Shown here one piece after another: positions 1 to 8,587 of a stretch of DNA of 64,000 nucleotides. The position numbers and the translations under genes were made by a program. Below the pieces are notes generated by a model that saw only the letters and a list, made by a program, of their open reading frames with translations, was not told the origin of the DNA and did not search any database. The stretch's first letter is position 1. Each line of letters begins with the position of its first letter. This DNA is from Mycolicibacterium rutilum (GTDB lineage: Bacteria; Actinomycetota; Actinomycetes; Mycobacteriales; Mycobacteriaceae), in NCBI RefSeq assembly GCF_900108565.1, contig NZ_LT629971.1, positions 5,642,001 through 5,706,000 on the forward strand. Reading direction: 5' to 3'.

Positions 1-871
1 CGTTGCACGAGGACAGCACGTCCCACTTGTCGGTGACTACGCCGCGGCGGTAGTCGTCGAGGTTGAAGTGCGCACGCTCGCGCTGCAGCGAATACAGCAG
101 CAGCTGCAGCGCACCCTGCTGTTGTTTGGTCAGCGTTCCGGCGCCCGCGTCGACCGCGAGCCCGGTCAGGTCGGTCGGCGGCGACAGGCTGACGGTGCCG
201 AGCAGCGCGAGCCCGGCGCCGTACTGCCCGGCGAGTTCGTTGGCCGCCCAGGCCGCCTGGCCGCCCTGCGACAACCCGACGGCCGCCCAGCGATCGGAGA
301 CGTCGGGGACGAGTCGACGCGCGGCGCGCACCGCGTCGATCACGTTGTGGCCCGCGGTCACCGGTTCGAGGTACGGGTGTCCGCCGTCGCTGACGCCGAG
401 CCCCTGATAGTCCGGCACGGCGACGACGTAACCGCCGGCCACCAACGCCTCGACCGTCGCCGACGCGCCGAGCAGGGTCGACGACCGCGACGGCGCGCAG
501 TCGGCGTCGACGCCGGTGGTCGGGTGGCCGTAGATGATGACGGGCCAGCCGCCTGGCGGGGGCTGGCGCGACGGCACGAACACCGTGCCGCTGACGTGGG
601 TCGGTTCACCGTTGAGGCCGGTCGAGGTGTACTCCATCCGGGCGGCCAGCGACGTCACCGATTTCAGCCGGCGGTCGATGTTGGGCAGCGTGCGGGCGGC
701 GATCAGCGCGCCGGGCTGTTCGCCGGCGCCGCTGGTGTCGGGGCGCAGATCCATCCCGGCGGCCGCGTCGTCGGGCGGTGCGGGCGGGGTTTCGGGTCGC
801 TGGCAGCCGGCCACCACCAGGCAGACCGCGAGCAGTCCGCACAGCGAGGCCACCAGCGGGCGCCGGATCAT
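1..871 (-). CDS. Secreted lipase-like lipoprotein (C-terminus cut by window edge)
   Basis: An alpha/beta-hydrolase of the secretory lipase (LIP) type, probably exported and lipid-anchored. The N-terminus is a signal peptide ending in a lipobox (LVVAGC). The oxyanion segment GGWPVIIYGH and the nucleophile elbow GLSQGG with a catalytic-type Ser near residue 201 are both visible. The reading frame runs off the left edge, so the Asp and His of the triad cannot be checked. The ATG overlaps the stop of the upstream Wzz-like gene (ATGA), so it is the last visible gene of a four-gene leftward operon. Its substrate is unknown; removal of acyl groups from the exported polysaccharide is an inference from context. 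Confidence 0.8.
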   Translation of the reverse strand, partial: MIRRPLVASLCGLLAVCLVVAGCQRPETPPAPPDDAAAGMDLRPDTSGAGEQPGALIAARTLPNIDRRLKSVTSLAARMEYTSTGLNGEPTHVSGTVFVPSRQPPPGGWPVIIYGHPTTGVDADCAPSRSSTLLGASATVEALVAGGYVVAVPDYQGLGVSDGGHPYLEPVTAGHNVIDAVRAARRLVPDVSDRWAAVGLSQGGQAAWAANELAGQYGAGLALLGTVSLSPPTDLTGLAVDAGAGTLTKQQQGALQLLLYSLQRERAHFNLDDYRRGVVTDKWDVLSSCN

Positions 872-1536
872 TCGTGGCTCACCGCGCCGAAGTCGTCGAT
901 GACGCGCCCGACCTGGCGGCGGTCCAGCAGCGTGTCGCGCACCAGTCCGACGGCGAGCACGAGCAGCGCGCTCACCGCCAGCCCGACCGCGGCGGCCTCG
1001 GCGACCATGGTGCTCATCGACCCCGGCCGCGCCACGGTGGCGCCGTCGTCCACCGTGACCAGTTCGGTGTCGGCGGTCTCCACGGTGGCCAGCTGCTTGG
1101 ACAGCGCGACCATGTTGTCGGCGACGGCCTCGGCGGTTTCCTTGGCGCGCTGCGGATCGGTGCCCATCACCGAGACGTCCAGCAGCACCTGCGTGTCCGG
1201 CAGCACGGAGATCCTGGCGGCCAGCTCGTCCGGGGTTTCGGCCAGCCCGAGCTGTTCGATCGTGCGGGTGGTGACCTGACCGCTGCGCGCGAGCTCCAGA
1301 TAGGTGGGTGCGCGCATCGCCGCGTTGAGCTGCCCGTAGTAGGCGTCGATCGTCGTCGCGTTGCCCGGCGTGATCACGAACAGTTTGGTGGTCGCCTGGT
1401 ACAGCGGCGGGCCTGCGTACCAGTGCAGCCACCCCGCCAACCCGGAAAGGATTGTGGCGCAGAGGATTATCAGCCAGCCTCCGGCCAGGATGCGCAGGTA
1501 GTCCCGTACCCGGGGGACGAACGCCGGCGACTTCAC
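868..1536 (-). CDS. Wzz-like chain-length determinant membrane protein
   Basis: A 222-residue protein of the Wzz/YveK type. It has an N-terminal transmembrane segment (about residues 13-35), an extracytoplasmic part with the family-typical YQATTKLFV start, and a second membrane segment near residues 185-208. Such proteins set polysaccharide chain length with a polymerase and a BY-kinase. I chose the GTG at 1536 because it overlaps the stop of the upstream lipoprotein gene (GTGA), and the product then starts just before the first membrane helix. Unlike the gene at 2786-4327 it has no ATPase domain, so the operon holds one fused and one stand-alone Wzz protein. Confidence 0.85.
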   Translation of the reverse strand: MKSPAFVPRVRDYLRILAGGWLIILCATILSGLAGWLHWYAGPPLYQATTKLFVITPGNATTIDAYYGQLNAAMRAPTYLELARSGQVTTRTIEQLGLAETPDELAARISVLPDTQVLLDVSVMGTDPQRAKETAEAVADNMVALSKQLATVETADTELVTVDDGATVARPGSMSTMVAEAAAVGLAVSALLVLAVGLVRDTLLDRRQVGRVIDDFGAVSHE

Positions 1537-2783
1537 GTGACCCCCTGGCAGGAGTCGGCGAGCTGCTGGCCGTCGAACCGTCCCATCAGCCAGCTCAGTG
1601 CACTGTTGATCACCTGGTCGTTGACCGGCTTGGTGTCGCCGATACGCCGCATCACCTCGACCGCGTCGCCCTGCTTGCACGCCGCGACGACCGCGTTGTC
1701 GATCCCGGTTCCGGGCACCACGGTGTCACCGGTCCCCCAGATCACCAGCACCGGTGCGGATCCCGGTGTCGGCAGCGGCGACGGAAGAGCGGCCTCGCTG
1801 AGCCGCCTGCGCAGATCGTCGGTCGCGGCGAGATCGCGGGGACGCAGGTCGTCGGGCGCGATCCGGTCGAGTGCGCGGACCGCCTCGGTCGGGTTCCCCG
1901 GAGCGCAGTCGAGGATCTCGTTCCAGCGCTGGCGCGCCAACCCGCCCCGGTAAGCGTCCAACTGGAAACCGGGAGAGGCGGCCAGGCTCTGCAGCACCAT
2001 CATGTAGAGCCGGACCTGTTCACCCTTGGTCAGGGTGCCCGCCGCCGCGGCGTCGGCCAGCGGGGAAAGGTCGGCGTACGGCGACACCGCCACCGCCCCG
2101 ACCATCTCCATGCCGTTGCCGTAGCCGCCGGCCCGCTCGGCGGCCGCCCACGCCGCGAGCCCGCCCTCGCCGACCCCGAAGGCCGCCCATCGCGAGCTCA
2201 CCTCCGGGGACACCCGGCGCACGGCGCGTGCCGCGTCGATCATGTTGTTGCCCAGCGTCGCCGCGTCGATCACCGAGTGGCCGGGCCCCTCGAGGCCGAG
2301 CCCCTGGAAGTCCGGCAGCGCCACGGCGAAGCCGCGGGACAGGAAGGTGACCATCTGCGCGGCGTAGCCCCAGAAGTCGGGGGCGCGCGACGGTGCGCAC
2401 TTGTTCATCACCCCGGTCATCTCGTGACCGAACGACACCACCGGCCAGCCGCCGGGCGGAGGCGTGCCCGGCGGAACCGCGACCACGCCGGTGACCTGGG
2501 TGGGTGTCCCGGCGCCGGAGGTGGACCGGAACACGACCTTGACGGCCGCGGCGTTCGCGCTGTCGAACGACGCGTTGTCGACGACCGGTTCGACCCGCAC
2601 CAGCGAGCCGGGTCCGTCGTCGGTCAGGTCCGGCGGCGGCAGCGCCGGCGCGCCGGCGAACTGCGGGGTCAGTTCACGCGACGGCCGGTCGTAGGTCGTC
2701 GGCGGGGAGGTGTCGCTGTGGCCGCAACCCGACAGCAGCGCCGCCACCACGGTGGCGAGCGCCGCACTGGTGCGCCATCGCAC
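1533..2783 (-). CDS. Lipase-like lipoprotein with altered nucleophile elbow
   Basis: A 416-residue paralogue of the lipoprotein at 1-871, with a signal peptide and lipobox (LLSGC). It keeps the family fold markers GGWPVVSFGH, VALPDFQGLG and, near the C-terminus, VIWGTGDTVVPG. At the position of the nucleophile elbow it reads GVGEGG (residues 203-208), so the expected serine is glycine (residue 205) and hydrolysis by the usual mechanism looks impossible. It may bind rather than cut its ligand, or use another residue. It starts 2 bp after the stop of the Wzc-like gene and overlaps the Wzz-like gene downstream, so it is firmly in the polysaccharide length-control operon. Confidence 0.8.
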   Translation of the reverse strand: MRWRTSAALATVVAALLSGCGHSDTSPPTTYDRPSRELTPQFAGAPALPPPDLTDDGPGSLVRVEPVVDNASFDSANAAAVKVVFRSTSGAGTPTQVTGVVAVPPGTPPPGGWPVVSFGHEMTGVMNKCAPSRAPDFWGYAAQMVTFLSRGFAVALPDFQGLGLEGPGHSVIDAATLGNNMIDAARAVRRVSPEVSSRWAAFGVGEGGLAAWAAAERAGGYGNGMEMVGAVAVSPYADLSPLADAAAAGTLTKGEQVRLYMMVLQSLAASPGFQLDAYRGGLARQRWNEILDCAPGNPTEAVRALDRIAPDDLRPRDLAATDDLRRRLSEAALPSPLPTPGSAPVLVIWGTGDTVVPGTGIDNAVVAACKQGDAVEVMRRIGDTKPVNDQVINSALSWLMGRFDGQQLADSCQGVT

Positions 2784-2785
2784 GC

Positions 2786-4327
2786 TCAGGAGGACCCGTG
2801 TCGGGACCGCGACGTCTGCTGCGGTCCGGCGCTGCCCACCAGGCGGCCCTCCCCGATCTTCTCGGTGTCACCGGTGGCGGCACCGAAAGCCGCACCCCCG
2901 CGGCGGTTGTCGTCGGTCGTGCGGCTGCTCGCCGTGTCGCGGGCGCCGCGGTCACGGCCGGGGTGGTTGCGCAGCTGGTCGAACGTCACCACGGTGCCGA
3001 GCACGGTCACGTTCGCGCCGCGCAGCGCGGTCAGCGCCCGCCGCAACGACGTGCTGGTCGTGTGCCGCAGCCGGGCCACCAGCAACGCGCCGTCGGAGAG
3101 CGCGCCCACCACGGCGCCGTCGCTGCACTCGTCGAGGGCCGGCGTGTCGACGACGACGTAGTCGAAGGACTCGGCGAGCTCGTCGAGCAGGCCCTCGCTG
3201 TAGTCGGTGGCCCACAGTTCACCCGGGCGCGGCGCGGCCGGTCCGGCGGGCAGCAGCGAGATGGTGTGGTTGCCGACGGGGATACCGCGAACAAGTCCGT
3301 CGTCCACGTTGTGTTCGCCGACCAGGAGCGTGGACAGCCCCTTGGTCTGCGCGGCGTTGCGCATCGGCACGGTCAGCGGCAGGCGCGACGCGAGCGTCGG
3401 GTTGCGCAGATCGCCGTCGACGAGGACCACCGACTTGCCGGTCTCGGCGAACGCCGCGGCGAGGTCGACGGCCACCGTGCTGCGGCCGTCGCCGCGCGAC
3501 GGGCTGGTGACCGCGACGACCTTGGGCGCGCGCTCCCCCTTGGCCGTCGTGCAGAAGCGGAGGTTGGTGCGCAGCTCGCGGACCGCCTCGGGATACGCCC
3601 CGTCGCTGGTCAGGTCGACCACAGCCGTCCTGGTCCGCACGCGGCTCGCGGGCAGCGCCCCGATCACCGACGAATCAGCTTGGCGCTCAACGGATTCCCG
3701 GCCACGCAGCCGCTTGTCGAACACACCGATCAGGATCGCGGCGATGATGCCGATGGCCAGGCCGGCGAGCGCACCGAGGCCGATCCGCAGCGGGAGGCTC
3801 AGCCCGGCGGGTTCGGTCGGGTAACCCGCCTCGTCGACGACGATGGCGCCGGCCGCCGGGGTGCCGCCGCGGCGCGAGGTCTCGAGCTCGCTGACGAGGT
3901 TGACGAGTTGGTCGGCGACGGCGTTGGCATACGACTGCGCCTGGGCGGGATCAGGGTCGGTGACGCTGACCGACAGCAGCACCGTCTTGGGTCCCGCGGC
4001 CGCGGAGATCTTCGCCCGCAGCTCCTCGGCGGAGATCGGCGCCTTGAGTTGGTCGACCGCGCGTGCAGCGACCTGTTCGCTGGTTGCCAGCGAAGCGTAA
4101 GAATTCACCCGGTCGATGGAGAACAGATTGTTCTGGTACGCCTCGGTTGCCGTGGTGCCATTCTGCGTCGCTACGAAAAGCGTCGCCGTCGACTGGTACT
4201 GCGGCGTGATCAGCTGCGACGTCGCGAAGCCGACGAGCCCGCCGAGGACCGTGAGGATCGCGATGACCCACCAGTACCTGGCGAATATCCGCAGGTATTC
4301 CCTGATCTCCAATGCCGTACCCCTCAT
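2786..4327 (-). CDS. Wzc/CapB-like polysaccharide co-polymerase with P-loop ATPase domain
   Basis: A 513-residue inner-membrane protein. Residues about 1-210 form a Wzz domain between two membrane helices (about 20-42 and 178-200). Residues about 265-460 form a cytoplasmic BY-kinase-like domain. Walker A' (VVLVDGDLRNP) and Walker B (DYVVVDTPA) are canonical. The Walker A loop reads SRGDGRST (Arg282), where tyrosine autokinases carry Lys, and the C-terminal tail has no tyrosine cluster. Kinase activity is therefore doubtful, while a role in polymer length control or export remains likely. I chose the ATG at 4327 because the residues before it lack Wzz character. It is the first gene of the leftward operon and diverges from the polymerase gene at 4429. 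Confidence 0.85.
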   Translation of the reverse strand: MRGTALEIREYLRIFARYWWVIAILTVLGGLVGFATSQLITPQYQSTATLFVATQNGTTATEAYQNNLFSIDRVNSYASLATSEQVAARAVDQLKAPISAEELRAKISAAAGPKTVLLSVSVTDPDPAQAQSYANAVADQLVNLVSELETSRRGGTPAAGAIVVDEAGYPTEPAGLSLPLRIGLGALAGLAIGIIAAILIGVFDKRLRGRESVERQADSSVIGALPASRVRTRTAVVDLTSDGAYPEAVRELRTNLRFCTTAKGERAPKVVAVTSPSRGDGRSTVAVDLAAAFAETGKSVVLVDGDLRNPTLASRLPLTVPMRNAAQTKGLSTLLVGEHNVDDGLVRGIPVGNHTISLLPAGPAAPRPGELWATDYSEGLLDELAESFDYVVVDTPALDECSDGAVVGALSDGALLVARLRHTTSTSLRRALTALRGANVTVLGTVVTFDQLRNHPGRDRGARDTASSRTTDDNRRGGAAFGAATGDTEKIGEGRLVGSAGPQQTSRSRHGSS

Positions 4328-4344
4328 TACTCTCGTCGCGACGT

Positions 4345-4374
4345 TTGACAGGCTAGCCCTCGGGCACCGGATAT
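4345..4374 (+). promoter_or_regulatory. Possible SigA-type promoter of the polymerase gene
   Basis: A perfect TTGACA (4345-4350) and a GGATAT (4369-4374) lie 18 bp apart in the 101-bp region between the divergent Wzc-like and Wzy-like genes. Spacing and distance to the ATG at 4429 fit a housekeeping promoter, but the -10 match is only partial. Confidence 0.4.
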
Positions 4375-4428
4375 CCCGAGCAGACACGGACGGCTGGCGG
4401 TTTGAGCTTAGCTGGCGAAGCTGAGAAC

Positions 4429-5850
4429 ATGGCAATCGTGAACGCCCGCGGCGATCTGCCACGCAATCTTCTCGTAGGCCTGGCGATCGTTGCTGTGGCT
4501 CCGTTAATGGCCTGGTTGGCCGTTTCCATGGGCCGGTTGGCGTTGTTGGCCGTCATGGGCGTGATCGCCGCGGTCATCGCCATTTATGTCGGGCTTCGCC
4601 ACCCGCTGTGGTTGTTCTGGGCGCTCGCCTTCACCACCGGCGCGCTGCCGTTCGGCCAATTCCCTGGCGTCAACCTGCCGTTCTATCTGCCGCTGGCGTT
4701 CGGCGTCGTCCTCGCCGTTTATCTGCACCCCAGAATGGCGCGCGGAATGCATCCGCTCGAGGTCGCGACCTGGGCGCTGATCGTGTTCTCGGTGATCTCG
4801 ATGCTGGTGACCAGCATCAGCATCACGAGCATCATCATGATCGTCCGGTGGGCGCTGGTCACGCTGGTGGCGGTGGCGCTGATGCGGTTGGACAACGAGG
4901 ACCTGGCGAAGTTCGGCCGGATCTTCGTCTACGGCTCGGTGCTCAACGCGCTGTTCGGGCTGTACATCGTGGCGCTCGACCGGGATCAGAGCGCGTTCCG
5001 CTACCTGCGGATCTTCGGGTACGCGCCGGAATACACCGCGCCCCGCTTCGCCTACTCCGAAGGCGGTGCGGTTGCGCTCATCCGGCTCGGCGGCACCTCG
5101 GTGGACCCCAACGGGGAGGGCATCGCGTTGGCCGCCGCACTTGCGGTGTCGTTCATCGTGTTACGGGGCTGGACCCGGATCTGGCTGACCGGCATCCTCG
5201 GCCTCGCGCTGCTGCTGACACTGAGTCGGGCGTCGATCTTCAGCGTCGTCGTCGGGTTCCTGCTGGTCCTGGTGTTCCACAAGATGCGCACCCGCGACCG
5301 CGTGCTGAGCCTGGCGGGGCTGAGCGCCGTCGTCGTCGCCGCGGCGTTGACCCCGTCGATCCGGGAACGGTTCGTCAGCGCGTTCTCCAGTGACGACCGC
5401 GGGGCCACCGACCGCATCGATTCGCTGCGCGAATTCCCGCACACCATGTCGGGGAATTGGTGGTTCGGGCTCGGTTGGGACCGGCCCGAATACACCGACG
5501 GGAATTTGGCGTTCGTGCTCAACCACGTGTCGAATGCGCCGCTGTTCACGATTTACCGCGGCGGGATCTTCACCGGAATCGTTTTCGTGACCATCGCGGT
5601 GATGGGCTGTGTCTACGGATACCGCGCAATTCGCTCGAATTCGATGCCCGCCGCCATTTTCGGCGGAATCTTCATCGGATTCTGTGTGGTGGCGCTGCAA
5701 CTCGACCATCCGGTGGCCGGTAGTCCGCCTGCCCAGCTGAAATTCGCTATCTTCGTCGCATTCCTGGTCTACCTCGATCGGGAGCGAAGCAAAGCGCCGC
5801 GACACGACGTTGATCTTGAACGGGAAAAGGATCTCGTTCCGGCACACTGA
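4429..5850 (+). CDS. Wzy/O-antigen ligase-like polytopic membrane protein
   Basis: A 473-residue, very hydrophobic protein with roughly ten or more membrane helices and one large extracytoplasmic loop (about residues 310-375), the layout of Wzy polymerases and WaaL-type ligases. The sequence before the loop (LALLLTLSRASIFSVVVGF) resembles the conserved TxSR segment of the O-antigen ligase family. The ATG at 4429 is preferred over an in-frame TTG at 4402 because it gives a normal leader. Its neighbours (Wzz/Wzc proteins, flippase, several glycosyltransferases) indicate a Wzx/Wzy-type polysaccharide pathway, in which this protein would polymerise repeat units outside the membrane. Confidence 0.8.
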   Translation: MAIVNARGDLPRNLLVGLAIVAVAPLMAWLAVSMGRLALLAVMGVIAAVIAIYVGLRHPLWLFWALAFTTGALPFGQFPGVNLPFYLPLAFGVVLAVYLHPRMARGMHPLEVATWALIVFSVISMLVTSISITSIIMIVRWALVTLVAVALMRLDNEDLAKFGRIFVYGSVLNALFGLYIVALDRDQSAFRYLRIFGYAPEYTAPRFAYSEGGAVALIRLGGTSVDPNGEGIALAAALAVSFIVLRGWTRIWLTGILGLALLLTLSRASIFSVVVGFLLVLVFHKMRTRDRVLSLAGLSAVVVAAALTPSIRERFVSAFSSDDRGATDRIDSLREFPHTMSGNWWFGLGWDRPEYTDGNLAFVLNHVSNAPLFTIYRGGIFTGIVFVTIAVMGCVYGYRAIRSNSMPAAIFGGIFIGFCVVALQLDHPVAGSPPAQLKFAIFVAFLVYLDRERSKAPRHDVDLEREKDLVPAH

Positions 5851-5858
5851 GTGCGCAT

Positions 5859-5878
5859 TCGCGTTCTCGTGAACGCGA
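5859..5878. other. Short hairpin between polymerase and glycosidase genes
   Basis: TCGCGTTC and GAACGCGA form an 8-bp perfect stem with a TCGT loop just after the polymerase stop codon. It has no T-run, so it may be a weak attenuator or an mRNA stabiliser rather than a true terminator. Confidence 0.35.
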
Positions 5879-5897
5879 TCCGGTCATCGGAGGTCTC

Positions 5898-7436
5898 GTG
5901 CGCGCTCACCGCATTCGGCGGCCCCACCGCATCCGCACTCTGATCGTCGCGCTCGTCAGCGGCGTCGTCACGGTCGCCGCGGTGGTGATCGGAATGCCAT
6001 CCGACGCGCCACGGCGAGTGGTGGTGGCGCCGAGCGCCAACATCGAGCCGCGGCCCACCACGATCGGCTTCGCCGACGCCGACGTCTACGGGATGAGCCA
6101 GGCCGACGTCGACCGCACCATGCGCGCGATGGGCAACACCAACGTGGGCACCGTGCGGTTGATGATCCCGTGGGCCGGCGTGGAACCGATCCAGAACCAG
6201 CTCAACTGGTCGATGGTGGACAAGACGGTCAATTCGGCCGCGGCGCGGGGCATGTCGATCCTCGGCTTCATCAACTCGACGCCGGCGTGGGCGGTGGGGC
6301 CCGGTGGGCTGCCGATCAGCGGCAGGCCGGCCTCACCGGCGGTCTACGGCGAGTTCGCGGCGAAGGTGGCCGCCCGGTACAAGGGCAAGATCGCCGCGTA
6401 CGAGATCTGGAACGAACCCAACTCGGCGCAGTTCTACTCCCCCACCCCGGACCCGGCCGGCTACACCGAGCTGCTGCGCGCCGCCTATCCGCGGATCAAG
6501 GCCGTCGACCCGTCGGTCACGGTCATCGGCGGGGTGGTCGGCTCGGTCGTGGACTGGGGCAACATCACCTGGAATCCGGTGCGGTTCGTGCAGGGCATGT
6601 ACGACGCCGGGGCCGCGGACTACCTCGACGCGCTGTCGTTTCACCCGTACCACTATCAGCTGAAGTTCTCCGACGGTGTGCCCGTTGCCAATTCGGCCGC
6701 CCAACAGCTGATCGACATGCGCCAGATCATGGTGGCCAACGGCGATTCGGGCAAGAAGATCTGGGCCACCGAGTACGGGCAGCCGACGTCGGTGGTCGAC
6801 GAGGCCGGCCAGACCGCGTTCCTCAAGGACATGTGGACCAAGTGGCAGGAGATGCCCTACACCGGCCCGCTGTACCTGTACACCACGCGCGACCGCAAGA
6901 CCGGCAGCACCAGCGACCAGGACACGTTCGGGCTGCTGCGCACCGACTGGACGCCCAAGCAGGCGCAGCAGGCGCTGCAGTTCGCCATCCCGGCCGGGCC
7001 GGCGAAATCGCCTGAGTTCACACGGTTCGCGGCGGTCACCGACGCCGCGCACGGGACGGTGCTCAGCCCGGTCTTTCGCGCGGCGCCGACGGTGTGGGCG
7101 CAGCTGCGCACCGTCAACGCGCTGTTCGAGATGCCCTCGGGCATGGTCACGTCCCCGCGGGCGGTGGCCCGGGTGGCTCTGGCCCGCAAGGGTGTGCCGA
7201 AGACGCCGTTCGCCAACGGCTTCCAGGATTTCGACGCGCCGAACGCGTTCCGGGTGTGGTGGTCGGAGGCCACCGGCGCGCACTGGGCGAGCGCCGCGTT
7301 CGCCCAGGCGTATGTGCCGCAGTTAGGGCTGGCGACGAGCGACGAGACGTATCTGAACGGTCTGAACCGGGTCGATTTCGAGCACGGCTACATGACCTGG
7401 CAGCCGTGGATCGGCATCAAGGTCTACCTCAACTGA
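5898..7436 (+). CDS. Secreted clan GH-A glycoside hydrolase
   Basis: A 512-residue protein with an Arg-rich N-terminus, one hydrophobic segment (signal peptide or anchor, about residues 15-33) and a TIM-barrel glycosidase domain. The acid/base motif IWNEPN (Glu173) and a probable nucleophile in WATEYGQP (Glu292) sit at the strand 4 and strand 7 positions of clan GH-A; the nearest named families are GH39 and GH5-like, but I cannot assign one. The GTG start has a strong GGAGG (5889-5893) five bases upstream. It follows the polymerase gene, so trimming or releasing the exopolysaccharide chain is the likely job, as with glycosidases in other polysaccharide loci. Confidence 0.8.
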   Translation: MRAHRIRRPHRIRTLIVALVSGVVTVAAVVIGMPSDAPRRVVVAPSANIEPRPTTIGFADADVYGMSQADVDRTMRAMGNTNVGTVRLMIPWAGVEPIQNQLNWSMVDKTVNSAAARGMSILGFINSTPAWAVGPGGLPISGRPASPAVYGEFAAKVAARYKGKIAAYEIWNEPNSAQFYSPTPDPAGYTELLRAAYPRIKAVDPSVTVIGGVVGSVVDWGNITWNPVRFVQGMYDAGAADYLDALSFHPYHYQLKFSDGVPVANSAAQQLIDMRQIMVANGDSGKKIWATEYGQPTSVVDEAGQTAFLKDMWTKWQEMPYTGPLYLYTTRDRKTGSTSDQDTFGLLRTDWTPKQAQQALQFAIPAGPAKSPEFTRFAAVTDAAHGTVLSPVFRAAPTVWAQLRTVNALFEMPSGMVTSPRAVARVALARKGVPKTPFANGFQDFDAPNAFRVWWSEATGAHWASAAFAQAYVPQLGLATSDETYLNGLNRVDFEHGYMTWQPWIGIKVYLN

Positions 7437-8583
7437 GCGGCGTCTTAGGTCTGCGGTACACCGCGATCGAGAAGCAGATCAGCAGCAGCGCATCGGTGAT
7501 CGACGTCGCGATGGCCGCGCCGATCGCCCCGCTGAACGCCAACGCCGCCACCAGTGCGAGCTTGACCGGCACCAACCCGACCGCCGACGCCAGCCTCAGC
7601 AGGTCACGGCGCTGCGTGTAGAGCACCACCTGGAACACCGACACCACGACCCTCAGCCCGGCGAACAGCGACATGATCATCATCGCGACCGCCAGTTCCC
7701 TTGGCGCGGGCCAGAACCACATCACGACGCCGACGGTGAGCACCGCGGTGGCGCCGACCACCGCCAGCACCAGGGTGTTGCGCAGCGGCGGCCCGGCCGA
7801 GACGTCACCGTCGGCCTCGCGCAGCTTCTCGTGATAGCTCATGCCGAACGACTGGCCGGCCGCCGCGACCGCCGCACACACCACCCAGGTGAGCGTGTAG
7901 TAGCCGACGGTGGTGCTGTTGGTCAGCGCGCCGAGCAGCAGCACGTCGCCCTGCAGATACAGTGCGGTGCCGAGCATCTCGCCGGTCAGCGCGGCCATCA
8001 GCCGCGGACTGCCGGGCAGCCCCGGCCGGTGCCCCCACACCAGCCGCGCGCCGAGCACGATGATGACCAGGTAGGGCACGCACCACAGCAGGCTCGCGGT
8101 GAGCAGCTGCGGATCGGGCGCGACGAACAGGTAGGTCGCGCCGAGGCCGACGGCCACCAACTGGCGTGCGGTGTCCATTCGCCAGAACTTGTCGGGGTGG
8201 CCGTCGCGCGCCAGGCGGCTCTTGACCACGTTGAAGGTGATCTCGCCACCGGCGACGATGATGCCGAACCCGGCCACGTAGCTGATCGGCAGCAGCAGCA
8301 GGCCGGTCGCGATCAGCGTGACCCCGAGTAGGTAGCGCGTGGTGCGTTCGGCGAGGAACCGCTCCTCGGACTCGCGGATCGCGCGCACCGAGAACGAATT
8401 GTCCAGCGACGGACCGACGATCGAGTTGAGCGCCACCGCCATGCCGTACATGCCGTAGTCGCTGATGCCGAGGTGGCCGACGAGCGCGGTGACCCAGAGC
8501 AGGCCCAGGCCGCGGGTGCCGTAGATCCAGAACATCGACACCAGCGTCTTGGCGATGTTGCCGAGGCTGCGTGTGGTGGCCAT
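7429..8583 (-). CDS. Wzx-like polysaccharide flippase
   Basis: A 384-residue polytopic membrane protein with about ten to twelve predicted helices and the typical start of the polysaccharide transport family (an amphipathic helix, then WIYGTRGLGLLWVTALVG). It is expected to flip lipid-linked repeat units across the membrane. It is the last gene of the leftward operon 13424-7429, 4 bp after a GT4 gene, and its last 8 bp overlap the 3' end of the convergent glycosidase gene. Confidence 0.8.
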   Translation of the reverse strand: MATTRSLGNIAKTLVSMFWIYGTRGLGLLWVTALVGHLGISDYGMYGMAVALNSIVGPSLDNSFSVRAIRESEERFLAERTTRYLLGVTLIATGLLLLPISYVAGFGIIVAGGEITFNVVKSRLARDGHPDKFWRMDTARQLVAVGLGATYLFVAPDPQLLTASLLWCVPYLVIIVLGARLVWGHRPGLPGSPRLMAALTGEMLGTALYLQGDVLLLGALTNSTTVGYYTLTWVVCAAVAAAGQSFGMSYHEKLREADGDVSAGPPLRNTLVLAVVGATAVLTVGVVMWFWPAPRELAVAMMIMSLFAGLRVVVSVFQVVLYTQRRDLLRLASAVGLVPVKLALVAALAFSGAIGAAIATSITDALLLICFSIAVYRRPKTPLS

Positions 8584-8587
8584 CCGG

